Shown: piece after piece, positions 42,443 to 50,595 of the stretch
How the letters are laid out: each line of letters opens with the position of its first letter
Numbering within the stretch: the stretch's first letter is position 1
IMG/VR virus record: IMGVR_UViG_3300025889_000075
Span: 62,001-126,000 of that record
Source: a virus
Direction: 5' to 3' (one strand)
Length of the DNA: 64,000 bases
Made by a program: the position numbers and the translations under genes
The notes under the pieces: model-generated
Databases searched by the model: none
Told to the model about the DNA's origin: nothing
Seen by the model: the letters and a program-made list of their open reading frames with translations, nothing else

Positions 42443-43104
42443 AACTGATCGCAGAGTATATCGAACACGATTTAGAAGTTATCACCGAGAAAAAAGAAAA
42501 CGGTGAAAAGTCTTACGCCATTGAAGGCGTTTTTGCGCAAGCAGAACAAAAGAATCGTAACGGTCGCATTTATCCTCGCCCTATTATGGAAAAGGCAGTC
42601 GACAAATATGTGGTTGAACAAGTTTCACAAAAGAGAGCAGTTGGAGAATTAAATCATCCAGAGGGTCCGACTGTTAATTTAGATAAAGTTTCTCACCTCA
42701 TCACTGACCTTCGCTTCGAGGGCAATGATGTGGTTGGAAAAGCATCTATACTGGATACTCCTAATGGCAAGATTGTTAAAGGATTGTTAGATGGGGGCGT
42801 CAGATTAGGTGTTTCAACTCGTGGTATGGGTAGTCTTGAGAATCGTGGTGGTACTATGTACGTTAAGGATGACTTCATTCTTAATACAGTAGACATTGTA
42901 CAAGATCCATCAGCACCAGCAGCTTTCGTTAATGGAATTATGGAAGGTGTTGAATGGGTTTGGAACAATGGCATTATCGAACCTCAAGTAATTGAAGAAA
43001 TGGAGACTGAAATTAAAACAGCTCCGCGCAAGCATCTCTACGAGACGCAAGTTCGTGAGTTTAAAAATTTCCTCTCGTTGCTTAAATCGAACTTTAAGGA
43101 GTAA
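42439..43104 (+). CDS. 21: Prohead core scaffold protease gp21
   Basis: Serine protease that cleaves the scaffold and trims the capsid proteins during head maturation. The 221 residues contain EGVFAQAEQKNRNGRIYPRPIM, the catalytic His region GELNHPEGPTVNL and the catalytic Ser region LGVSTRGMG, which match T4 gp21 and the related U9/S78 family (T4 gp21 is 212 residues). GAACTCAAATG shows overlap with the upstream gene. The scaffold gene follows after 3 nt. Confidence 0.9.
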   Translation: MKLIAEYIEHDLEVITEKKENGEKSYAIEGVFAQAEQKNRNGRIYPRPIMEKAVDKYVVEQVSQKRAVGELNHPEGPTVNLDKVSHLITDLRFEGNDVVGKASILDTPNGKIVKGLLDGGVRLGVSTRGMGSLENRGGTMYVKDDFILNTVDIVQDPSAPAAFVNGIMEGVEWVWNNGIIEPQVIEEMETEIKTAPRKHLYETQVREFKNFLSLLKSNFKE

Positions 43105-43107
43105 AAT

Positions 43108-44148
43108 ATGTCTGAAGAATACTTAGACAATGTTGAACTTCACGATGAGGACAACCAAGTCGAGGAAGGTCACGACATGAAAAACGCAGAAGCGCAAAGC
43201 GTAGCGTCCGTGGATAAAGCATCTGAACCTGGCAAAAAAGCAAAAGCTCGTAAGGGTGATAACACTAAACAGGATCCGATGCCGAAAACTAAAGCAGGCA
43301 TGATCAATGCAATGTATACAAAGATGGCAGGTATGAAGAAAGAAGACCTCGCTCTCGCGTATTCTAAAATGCATGAAGAGTTTGGCGAAATGGAAGAAGA
43401 CGAAACTGTCGAACTTCCAGAAATGTCTTATGATTTTTCTGCCGAACTTACAGATCTCGTTGAATCAGAATCAACTCTTTCTGATGAATTCAAGTCAAAG
43501 ACTGCTGTAATTTTCGAAACTGCAATTCGTTCCAAGATCGCTGAAGAAGTTGATCGATTGGAAGATGATTATCAATCACGACTGGAAGAAGAACTTGAGT
43601 CATCACGTTCTGATATGGTCGAGAAGGTTGATTCCTACCTCAACTATGTTGTTGAAACTTGGATGGAAGAAAACCGTGTTGCTGTTGAGCAAGGTTTACG
43701 TACTGAAATCGCTGAGAACTTTATGGGCAAACTCAAGGAGTTGTTTGTTGAGTCTCACATCGAAGTACCTGAGTCCAAAGTTGACCTAGTTGACGAACTC
43801 GCTGCACAAGTTGATGAGTTGGAAGAAAAACTCAACGCACAAACTTCTGCTGCTATTGCAATGCAAGAAAAAATGGAAGAGTATCAAAGAGAATCTGTGA
43901 TTCGTGAGAATGCACGTGACCTCGCTGATACCGAAGTAGAAAAACTGAGGTCACTCGTATCTTCACTTGACTTTGAAGACCAAGAGTCTTTCGCTCATAA
44001 AGTTAAGACTGTTAAAGAATCTTATTTCAAGAAAGCAGTTGCAACTGAGTCCGAAGAAATCGCTGAAGATTGGAGCGCTGACGTAACTGAAACATCAAGC
44101 GCAATGGATCTCTATCTTAAATCAATCAAGAAAATGCATAAGGAGTAA
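43108..44148 (+). CDS. 22: Prohead scaffold protein gp22
   Basis: This 346-residue protein is very acidic and almost wholly helical, with heptad-like stretches at about 150-190 and 240-290 (DELAAQVDELEEKLNAQTSAAIAMQEKMEEYQRE). The N-terminal 70 residues are charged and probably disordered. It lies between the protease and major capsid genes, as gene 22 does in T4. It forms the inner core of the prohead and is degraded by gp21. The length is greater than T4 gp22 (269), as in other marine members. Confidence 0.9.
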   Translation: MSEEYLDNVELHDEDNQVEEGHDMKNAEAQSVASVDKASEPGKKAKARKGDNTKQDPMPKTKAGMINAMYTKMAGMKKEDLALAYSKMHEEFGEMEEDETVELPEMSYDFSAELTDLVESESTLSDEFKSKTAVIFETAIRSKIAEEVDRLEDDYQSRLEEELESSRSDMVEKVDSYLNYVVETWMEENRVAVEQGLRTEIAENFMGKLKELFVESHIEVPESKVDLVDELAAQVDELEEKLNAQTSAAIAMQEKMEEYQRESVIRENARDLADTEVEKLRSLVSSLDFEDQESFAHKVKTVKESYFKKAVATESEEIAEDWSADVTETSSAMDLYLKSIKKMHKE

Positions 44149-44151
44149 ACA

Positions 44152-45507
44152 ATGCAACAAGTTTCTTATGATCAATTAGTTGAGAAATGGGCACCTGTAC
44201 TCAACGAAGAGTCTGCTGGTAAGATCCAGGACGCTCATCGTCGTGCAGTAACTGCCGCTGTTCTCGAAAACCAAGAAATCGCTTTCCGTGAAGAGGCTGC
44301 TCAAAATGGAATGCTTAACGAAACTCCAGCAAACGTAACGACTAACGTTGCTAACTGGAACCCAGTACTTATCGCCCTCGTGCGTCGTGCAATGCCTAAC
44401 TTGATGGCATATGACGTTTGTGGTGTTCAACCTATGTCTGGTCCTACTGGTTTGATCTTCGCTATGAAGTCAACCTATAAGACTACTCGTGGTGGCGCTA
44501 CTACTGGCGACGAAGCGTTGTTTAATGAACCACGCGCCGCATATTCTGGTGATTCATCAATAACTTCATCTGGTTATTCATCAGGTTTGGACGGTGTTAC
44601 TGATACAGATAACGACAGTTCTATCGCTGATTCAGGCGGTTCTTATATTCCTAATGGAATTGGAACTCCTCCTGCTGGTGCTGGTATGTCTACTGCTGAC
44701 GCTGAATCTTTGGGTAACACTGGATCTGCTTTTGCAGAAATGGGTTTCACCATTGAAAAAGCAACAGTAACTGCACAATCACGTGCTCTGAAAGCAGAAT
44801 ACACGCTTGAACTCGCTCAAGACTTGAAAGCAATTCATGGTCTTGACGCTGAGACAGAACTTGCTAATATTCTGTCAACAGAAATCCTTGCTGAGATTAA
44901 CCGCGAAGTAATTCGTACGATTAACTCTCAAGCATTGATTGGTGCTACTACGTCTAACCTTCAAACTAAAGGTATTTTTGATCTTTCTACAGACGCTGAT
45001 GGTCGTTGGTCTGCAGAAAAATTCAAGGGTCTTGTAGTTCAGTTGGATCGTGAGTGTAACCAAATCGCTAAAGACACTCGTCGTGGTAAGGGTAACGTTG
45101 TAATCTGTTCTTCAGATGTCGCGACTGCTCTTTCTGCTTCAGGTATGCTTGATTATACTCCTGCTATGTCTACTTCTTTGCAAGTTGACGACACAGGTAA
45201 CACTTTCGCTGGTACTTTGAATGGTCGAGTTCGCGTTTACATCGATCCATATGCTGGCGCTGACTACATCACAGTTGGTTATAAGGGTACTAACCCATAT
45301 GACGCTGGTGTGTTCTACTGTCCTTACGTGCCCCTCCAAATGGTACGTGCGGTTGGTGAGAATGACTTCCAGCCACGTATCGGGTTCAAGACTCGTTATG
45401 GCATGGCTTCCAACCCATACGTTGGTTCAACTCCTGCTAACGGTCTTGCTACAGTACGTACTAACCAATACTATCGTATCTTCCGCGTCGATAATATTTT
45501 GACCTAA
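44152..45507 (+). CDS. 23: Major capsid protein gp23
   Basis: The 451-residue HK97-fold capsid protein. Diagnostic segments are NVTTNVANWNPVLIALVRRAMPNLMAYDVCGVQPMSGPTGLIFAMKSTY, AEMGFTIEKATVTAQSRALKAEYTLELAQDLKAIHGLDAETELANILSTEI, and the C-terminal VPLQMVRAVGENDFQPRIGFKTRYGMASNP. T4 gp23 is cleaved near residue 65 by gp21; here the matching region is around NETPANVTTN, though I cannot fix the site. AAGGAGTAAACA is a strong Shine-Dalgarno. A strong terminator follows, and no gene 24 copy is adjacent. Confidence 0.97.
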   Translation: MQQVSYDQLVEKWAPVLNEESAGKIQDAHRRAVTAAVLENQEIAFREEAAQNGMLNETPANVTTNVANWNPVLIALVRRAMPNLMAYDVCGVQPMSGPTGLIFAMKSTYKTTRGGATTGDEALFNEPRAAYSGDSSITSSGYSSGLDGVTDTDNDSSIADSGGSYIPNGIGTPPAGAGMSTADAESLGNTGSAFAEMGFTIEKATVTAQSRALKAEYTLELAQDLKAIHGLDAETELANILSTEILAEINREVIRTINSQALIGATTSNLQTKGIFDLSTDADGRWSAEKFKGLVVQLDRECNQIAKDTRRGKGNVVICSSDVATALSASGMLDYTPAMSTSLQVDDTGNTFAGTLNGRVRVYIDPYAGADYITVGYKGTNPYDAGVFYCPYVPLQMVRAVGENDFQPRIGFKTRYGMASNPYVGSTPANGLATVRTNQYYRIFRVDNILT

Positions 45508-45554
45508 TAAGAAGAACAATAGTTGCCGATTGGTGACATCCATTCGGATTAATT

Positions 45555-45579
45555 GGGGGACTTCGGTCCCCCTTTTTTT
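45555..45579 (+). terminator. Rho-independent terminator after the capsid gene
   Basis: A perfect 7-bp stem, GGGGGAC (45555-45561) with GTCCCCC (45566-45572), closes a TTCG tetraloop and is followed by seven T. It ends the capsid transcript 48 nt after the stop codon. Confidence 0.95.
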
Positions 45580-45592
45580 GCGTCAAATTTAT

Positions 45593-45600
45593 TATAAATA
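45593..45600 (+). promoter_or_regulatory. T4-type late promoter box
   Basis: An exact TATAAATA lies 28 nt before the ATG of the isolated kelch-like paralogue and just after the capsid terminator. It would start a separate late transcript for that gene and gene 3. Confidence 0.8.
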
Positions 45601-45628
45601 GAGTTGTAATATTACTCGTGAGAATTCC

Positions 45629-46861
45629 ATGGCAACAGTTAATCTTAAAGAAGTAATGGAAGCAGTACAAAAGAAAATTTATGCTGCTGATTCTTCTACC
45701 TCTAATCTTCAAGATTTAATCTATCTTCTCAAAGCAGCAAAAAGAGGAGATGGTACTATGGTTCAGCAGGTAGCGTCTGCTTCTGTTTTGCCTGATTTAA
45801 CTGACAGTGCTGCTGATACTGAGATGATAGCATTCGTACAGAATGAAGGCAAGTTGTATTTTAAACAGGACAGTTCTGGTACGACTGTTTGGAAAACGTA
45901 TACAGTAACTCCGTCAGCACCATCATTTGTTTATGGTGGCGAAACGAGTGGATTTTTTTCTGGTTCTTTATTATATCCAGGAGGCGGCGGGACAAGCAGT
46001 TCATCAATCATAAAAATTCCATTTACGTCCGATACAGGATCTAGTTCTCAAGGGAGCACAACTGTTGCGATGAATAATGCGCACGGATGGTCTAATTCTA
46101 CAAATGGATATATTGCTGGTGGTTCAAGCAGTCCAGTTACTGCCTTCGACTTAACGCAGATTGAAAAATTCCCAATGTCTTCTGCAGCGAGTTCTTCTGA
46201 CACTGGTGCAGATCTGTCCACTTTTCGCGGTGGCGGCGCTGCCAACCACAATGAAAGTTACGGGTACGCTACAGCAGGTAATCCTGTTGCTTCACCTACT
46301 GTTGCTAACGCTACTGATAAATATACTTTTGCGAACGAAACATCAAATGCTGCTATAATCTCAGGACTAACAAACGTCAGTCCTCAGATGCGTTATTCTA
46401 GTGGAGTCCCTAGTCCAACATATGCTTATATAGCAGGTGGACAAAACCCTGCTGTAAGTGCTTATCTTAACAATATTGAAAAATTTCCTTTCGCTGCTGA
46501 AGATACTGTTAGTGATGTTGGTGATTTATTTTTAGCACATCACTCTGGTGCTGCAGTAGCGTCAACAGAAAATGGTTACATTATGGGAGGAAACATTAGT
46601 CCTACTTACACTAATACAATTCAAAAATGGTCTTTTAGTTCTGACGGTAATGGTACTGATGTAGCAGATTTAACAGCTGCCAGTTATGGATCAGGTGGTT
46701 GTTCTTCAACGACTGCTGGATATAAAGCAGGTGGTATCATTACATCACCAACCTTTACTACGTTGACAAATACTGAAAAATTCACTTTTTCATCTGAGTC
46801 CAATTCTTCGAATATAGGTACAAGTCCGATCGGTTCTGATGCAGCAACCCAACAGGTATAA
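45629..46861 (+). CDS. Kelch-like repeat protein, isolated thirteenth copy
   Basis: This 410-residue paralogue of the 16801-30638 array sits between the capsid gene and gene 3, 15 kb away. The N-terminal module (VNLKEVMEAVQKKIYAADSSTSNLQDLIYLLKAAKRGDGTMV) and its SFVYGG junction are closest to copy 5. Six repeats open at GFFSGS, GYIAGG, GYATAG, AYIAGG, GYIMGG and GYKAGG. The gene ends in QQV with CAGGTATAAACAATGGC, the same border as in the array, so it was probably moved or copied as a complete unit. It has a private late promoter. Confidence 0.75.
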   Translation: MATVNLKEVMEAVQKKIYAADSSTSNLQDLIYLLKAAKRGDGTMVQQVASASVLPDLTDSAADTEMIAFVQNEGKLYFKQDSSGTTVWKTYTVTPSAPSFVYGGETSGFFSGSLLYPGGGGTSSSSIIKIPFTSDTGSSSQGSTTVAMNNAHGWSNSTNGYIAGGSSSPVTAFDLTQIEKFPMSSAASSSDTGADLSTFRGGGAANHNESYGYATAGNPVASPTVANATDKYTFANETSNAAIISGLTNVSPQMRYSSGVPSPTYAYIAGGQNPAVSAYLNNIEKFPFAAEDTVSDVGDLFLAHHSGAAVASTENGYIMGGNISPTYTNTIQKWSFSSDGNGTDVADLTAASYGSGGCSSTTAGYKAGGIITSPTFTTLTNTEKFTFSSESNSSNIGTSPIGSDAATQQV

Positions 46862-46864
46862 ACA

Positions 46865-47386
46865 ATGGCATTAACAACAAACATTAATTACCTGCAACCT
46901 ACTGGGTTTGGTATCACGATTAATCGTGAAAACTATCCAAACCTTGAATATTTTGCGCAGGCAGTTTATCATCCAACTGTTAATGTTTCTGGCGTAGAAT
47001 TACCCGTTAGAAGAACTCGTCTTGCTTTTCCTGGTGATAATATCTCGTTTGGAGATCTTAACGTTACTTTCTTAATTGACGAAGATATGAACTCGTATAC
47101 TGAAATGTATAATTGGTTGGTTCGTATTATTCAAAAAAACAACACTACATCATTTAAAGGTATTAGTCTTGGAGGTTTCGATGAAGAAACTATTACAGAA
47201 ATTCCAACAGAGTGTGACATCACAGTATCAATGCTTACTTCTTCGAACAACCCTAATAAGAGAATACGATATTATAATGCCTTTCCTACCTCTATTAGCG
47301 ATATTGAAATGACAGCGACTCAAACTGACATCACACCACTTGTTTTCACATCATCATTTAGATTTGCTTATTTCGAAATAGTATAG
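46865..47386 (+). CDS. 3: Tail tube terminator protein gp3
   Basis: The 173 residues parallel T4 gp3 (176) along their length. LNVTFLIDEDMNSYTEMYNWLVRII corresponds to LIVRFIVDEELKSWIGMYEWM. The final third, ITVSMLTSSNNPNKRIRYYNAFPTSISDIEMTATQTDITPLVFTSSFRFAYFEI, matches the T4 end in order and hydrophobic pattern. gp3 caps the tail tube and fixes its length. Gene 3 before uvsY is the marine T4-like order. The start lies 3 nt after the kelch-like paralogue. Confidence 0.8.
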   Translation: MALTTNINYLQPTGFGITINRENYPNLEYFAQAVYHPTVNVSGVELPVRRTRLAFPGDNISFGDLNVTFLIDEDMNSYTEMYNWLVRIIQKNNTTSFKGISLGGFDEETITEIPTECDITVSMLTSSNNPNKRIRYYNAFPTSISDIEMTATQTDITPLVFTSSFRFAYFEIV

Positions 47387-47392
47387 TATACT
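47364..47392 (+). promoter_or_regulatory. Sigma70-like promoter before uvsY
   Basis: TTGCTT (47364-47369), a 17-nt spacer and TATACT (47387-47392) overlap the end of gene 3 and lie 24 nt before the uvsY ATG. It marks the change from the late structural block to the replication-recombination block. Confidence 0.55.
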
Positions 47393-47416
47393 AACTCTTT
47401 TGACTGAAATTACATT

Positions 47417-47860
47417 ATGAACCTGAATAAAATCCTCGAAGAGTGGAAAGAAGATTCACAACTAGAATCTAACTACCTTGACGAATCTTCTAGATTGACT
47501 CCTTTTCTTCATTCTAAATATCTAGAACTGCTTTCTAATGCTAAGTTACAATTAAAACAGGCAGAGTATAAACAGAAATCATTAATGAAAAAGAAATGGT
47601 TATGGTATAATGGTAAACTGAGTCAGCAAGAAGTTGAAGAACTCGGGTGGGACCCAGACCCATTTGATGGTCTTAAAATACTTAAAGGCGAGATGGAACA
47701 TTATGTTAATGCTGATCCAGAGCTCGTTGAATCGCAAGCGAAAATAGATTACCTTACTACTGTAATAGATACATTGAAAGAAATACTTTCTCATATAACA
47801 TGGCGCCATCAAACAATTAAGAACATGATTGATTGGCGTAAGTTTGAATCAGGCGTTTAA
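47417..47860 (+). CDS. uvsY: Recombination mediator UvsY
   Basis: This 147-residue protein is helical and charged, with the layout of T4 UvsY (137): HSKYLELLSNAKLQLKQAEYKQKSLMKKKWLWYNGKLSQQE near the middle and a C-terminal IKNMIDWRKFESG like the T4 end IQDMRAFEAGK. UvsY loads UvsX recombinase onto gp32-coated single-stranded DNA. The next gene, uvsW, overlaps by one base (TAATGG). No strong Shine-Dalgarno is visible before its own ATG. Confidence 0.9.
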   Translation: MNLNKILEEWKEDSQLESNYLDESSRLTPFLHSKYLELLSNAKLQLKQAEYKQKSLMKKKWLWYNGKLSQQEVEELGWDPDPFDGLKILKGEMEHYVNADPELVESQAKIDYLTTVIDTLKEILSHITWRHQTIKNMIDWRKFESGV

Positions 47861-49341
47861 TGGAAACCATAGAAACAACACTGAAAGATTATAGCATGAT
47901 TCGCGTGAATTGTTCTAGCGGTATTGCTCAAGAACTTTCAGATTATTTTTGTTTCTTTGTTCCTGGTTATAAGTTTATGCCAGCGTATCGCCGTAAAGTT
48001 TGGGACGGTAAGATACGTTTATTTAATCGAACCAACGGCGAGATTAGTGCAGGTCTTTTCTGGCAGATTAAAAAGTTTGCTATGGAAAGAGGATATGGCG
48101 TTTCTGTTAAAGAAACAAAATATGGTTTACCAAACGATCAAAATAAAGTAAATCATATTGAACTACTCAAAAGCATTTCTCAGTTCGAGAACTTACCTTT
48201 CCTACCGCGCGATTATCAGTATGACGCAATAACCCACGCAATAGAAAAGAAACGTGCAGTTCTAGTTTCTCCGACGGGTTCAGGTAAATCGTTTATAATC
48301 TATTTGTTAATGCGTTGGTTCCTTGAACATAACGAAGATCAGAAAGTTTTAATCGTGGTGCCGACTACAGGACTCGTACAACAGATGTATTCTGACTTTG
48401 ACGAGTACGGGTTTGATTCAGAGACTCATTGCCACCAGATTTATTCTGGTAAAGATAAAGACACCGACAAAAGAATTATCATTACAACCTGGCAATCTGT
48501 TTATAAACTCAGCGGTAAGTGGTTTGAAAACATTGGCGTCATATTCGGCGACGAGTGTCATGGATTTAAAGCGAAGTCTTTATCTTCTATTATGAATAAA
48601 GCGATTAATGCTGAGTATCGTTTTGGTACAACAGGTACGCTCGACGGAACTCAAACACACAAAATGGTTTTAGAAGGTTTATTTGGTCCTGTTTATAAAG
48701 TAACAACAACTGCTAAACTGCAGAAAGAAAAGAAACTTGCAGACCTAAATATTGATATCATACAACTTACTTATCCTAAGGAAGTATGCGATGGATTCGA
48801 AAATAAAACGTATCAAGAAGAAATTGATTTCTTGGTGGGTCATAGAGGTCGCAATTTATTTATTCGCAATCTATGCTGTAGTTTGGATGGCAACACTCTT
48901 GTCTTATTTAATTTGGTAGATAAACACGGTAAGGTATTAAGAGATTTAATCGAAGACAAACTAGAAACCAAAAGAAAATTATTTTATGTATCTGGCGAAA
49001 CTAAATCAAGCGATAGAGAATATGTTAGAAAAATTGTCGAAACTCAAACCGACGCAGTGGTTATCGCATCCTTGGGCACCTTTTCTACTGGGATTAATAT
49101 TAGGAATTTGCATAATATCATTTTTGCATCTCCTTCAAAATCTCAAATCAGAGTATTACAGTCAATCGGACGTGGGTTGCGAGTGTCGGAAGATGGTCGC
49201 GAAACAAAACTCTACGATATTGCCGATGACTTACGATCAAAAGGGAAACCAAATTTTACCTTGCAGCACAGCGCCGAAAGAATAAAAATATATAAGAATG
49301 AGAAGTTTAATTTTAAAGTTACCAGAGTAAATATTTCATGA
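47860..49341 (+). CDS. uvsW: Recombination helicase UvsW
   Basis: Superfamily 2 helicase of 493 residues. The N-terminal DNA-binding part includes PAYRRKVWDGKIRLFNR. The helicase core starts at LPRDYQYDAI, with Walker A SPTGSGKS at 137-144, the DECH box at 231-234 and the motif VI region QSIGRGLR near 434-441. In T4, UvsW branch-migrates Holliday junctions and unwinds R-loops, switching off origin replication. It overlaps the next gene by 4 nt. Confidence 0.95.
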   Translation: METIETTLKDYSMIRVNCSSGIAQELSDYFCFFVPGYKFMPAYRRKVWDGKIRLFNRTNGEISAGLFWQIKKFAMERGYGVSVKETKYGLPNDQNKVNHIELLKSISQFENLPFLPRDYQYDAITHAIEKKRAVLVSPTGSGKSFIIYLLMRWFLEHNEDQKVLIVVPTTGLVQQMYSDFDEYGFDSETHCHQIYSGKDKDTDKRIIITTWQSVYKLSGKWFENIGVIFGDECHGFKAKSLSSIMNKAINAEYRFGTTGTLDGTQTHKMVLEGLFGPVYKVTTTAKLQKEKKLADLNIDIIQLTYPKEVCDGFENKTYQEEIDFLVGHRGRNLFIRNLCCSLDGNTLVLFNLVDKHGKVLRDLIEDKLETKRKLFYVSGETKSSDREYVRKIVETQTDAVVIASLGTFSTGINIRNLHNIIFASPSKSQIRVLQSIGRGLRVSEDGRETKLYDIADDLRSKGKPNFTLQHSAERIKIYKNEKFNFKVTRVNIS

Positions 49342-49739
49342 CAATAAGACAAATAAAATTTACGAACGGTGAAGAAATACTTTGCAATGTTATGGAATGG
49401 GATGATGAACTTCTCGTTAAAGATGCTATGCGTATTGAAGCAGTAGGTAGGGGTAATCAAAAGTTTTATGTTTTTCGCCCTTGGTTACATTATCAAGAAA
49501 GTCCTTATAATATTATTTCTATTCAGAGCGAACACATAACTGCAGTTGCTGATCCTAACACTCATTTAAAAGATCAGTATTTTGATGCTGTACATGATAT
49601 GCACGACACCGATGAAGAAAGAAACCAATATTATTTGGCAGAGAGAATGCAGAAATTAAGTGAGATCGCAGGTTCGATAGCAAACGCACAAGCGTTAGAT
49701 TCTGCTAAAAATAATATAATTCAGTTCCCAAGAAATTAG
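49338..49739 (+). CDS. Conserved phage protein with possible Sm-like fold
   Basis: This 133-residue protein begins MTIRQIKFTNGEEILCNVMEWDDELLVKDAMRIE, a pattern of short beta strands with a central GEEI turn that resembles the start of Sm/LSm-type barrels. The rest is acidic and helical, ending IQFPRN. It lies between uvsW and gene 55, where I recall a conserved hypothetical in T4-like cyanophages. RNA binding is possible but unproven. It overlaps uvsW by 4 nt, so it is in the same transcript. Confidence 0.5.
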   Translation: MTIRQIKFTNGEEILCNVMEWDDELLVKDAMRIEAVGRGNQKFYVFRPWLHYQESPYNIISIQSEHITAVADPNTHLKDQYFDAVHDMHDTDEERNQYYLAERMQKLSEIAGSIANAQALDSAKNNIIQFPRN

Positions 49740-49799
49740 TATGATCCTCCGGCAACCGCTAAGCTCTTATTCTACTGAATTTTTTTAATAAAAGCAACC

Positions 49800-49828
49800 T
49801 TTTTTACAAATTAAATTTATAGTATAAT
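49800..49828 (+). promoter_or_regulatory. Possible sigma70-like promoter before gene 55
   Basis: A perfect TATAAT (49823-49828) lies 18 nt before the gene 55 ATG. At 17 nt upstream is only TTTTTT, and a TTTACA at 49803 is too close (14 nt). The -10 is good and the -35 poor, as might fit activator-dependent middle expression. Confidence 0.45.
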
Positions 49829-49846
49829 TTTCTATTTGAGGCAATT

Positions 49847-50437
49847 ATGAAACCAAGTGAAAAACCCCATTACGTTAACAACGCAGAATTTTCTGCAGCA
49901 GTCGTAAAGTACGTAAGTTCTGCTAACCAAGCGAAAGAGAATAATGAACCTAAGCCAATCATTCCTGACTATGTGGCAAGATGTTTCCTTAAAATTGCTG
50001 AAGGGTTGTCACACAAAGCAAACTTTGTTCGTTATACCTATCGCGAAGAAATGGTTATGGATGCAGTAGAGAACTGCCTCAAAGCAATTGAGAATTATAA
50101 TCTGGAAACTGCAACCAGGACAGGTAAACCAAATGCTTTCGCATATTTTACCCAGATTGCTTGGTATGCATTTTTACGAAGAATTCAAAAAGAAAAGAAA
50201 CAGCAAGATATCAAATTAAAGTATCTCGCTGAGTCGGGTTTAGAGCTTCTTGTTTCTGAGGAGATAGATAATGATGAAGCATCAAGACAAACCCAAGCAT
50301 TTGTTGATGAATTAAGACAAAGAATCGATGTTGTCAAAGAACACGATAACCAATTTACTCAATATGTCAAAGAAGAAAAAACTAGAAGAAGAACGAGACA
50401 CGCGGACTCTGACTTAACCGAATTCTTGGTGAATTAA
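49847..50437 (+). CDS. 55: Late transcription sigma factor gp55
   Basis: This 196-residue minimal sigma factor has T4 gp55 features: KPHYVNNAEFSAAVVKY at the start (T4 YNYVNNKELLQAI), IAEGLSHKANFVRYTYREEMVMDAVENCLKAIENYNLET, and NAFAYFTQIAWYAFLRRIQKEKKQQ. The C-terminal tail DLTEFLVN corresponds to the hydrophobic tail that T4 gp55 uses to contact the sliding clamp. It directs host RNA polymerase to TATAAATA boxes. GAGG lies 8 nt before the ATG. Confidence 0.95.
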   Translation: MKPSEKPHYVNNAEFSAAVVKYVSSANQAKENNEPKPIIPDYVARCFLKIAEGLSHKANFVRYTYREEMVMDAVENCLKAIENYNLETATRTGKPNAFAYFTQIAWYAFLRRIQKEKKQQDIKLKYLAESGLELLVSEEIDNDEASRQTQAFVDELRQRIDVVKEHDNQFTQYVKEEKTRRRTRHADSDLTEFLVN

Positions 50438-50595
50438 TGAAACTCTGGACGATCTGGAAATATGCTCTTGGTGGATTCTCAGACGATAAGACCGAACCTT
50501 ACGATGATTATGTTGCTTTACTTCGAACAGTAATTGTTGGAGTAAACTTCATGACTTGTTTTTTTATTATGGCAAACGTGGTGCATAACTGGTGA
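50437..50595 (+). CDS. Small conserved protein with C-terminal hydrophobic segment
   Basis: This 52-residue protein (MKLWTIWKYALGGFSD...) starts on the last base of gene 55 (TAATG) and overlaps the GTG of gene 47 by 4 nt. The N-terminal half is amphipathic, and residues about 28-47 (LLRTVIVGVNFMTCFFIMAN) could form one membrane-spanning helix. A similar small gene is, as I recall, conserved at this place in T4-like cyanophages. Its function is unknown. Confidence 0.7.
   Translation: MKLWTIWKYALGGFSDDKTEPYDDYVALLRTVIVGVNFMTCFFIMANVVHNW

Noticed and set aside
48986-49285. 99-codon frame with a hydrophobic segment within uvsW
   Set aside because: It overlaps the helicase motif VI region of uvsW in another frame and has no ribosome site.
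49741-49788. 15-codon frame after the Sm-like gene
   Set aside because: Too short, without a ribosome site or recognisable pattern; the gap is better explained as a promoter region for gene 55.
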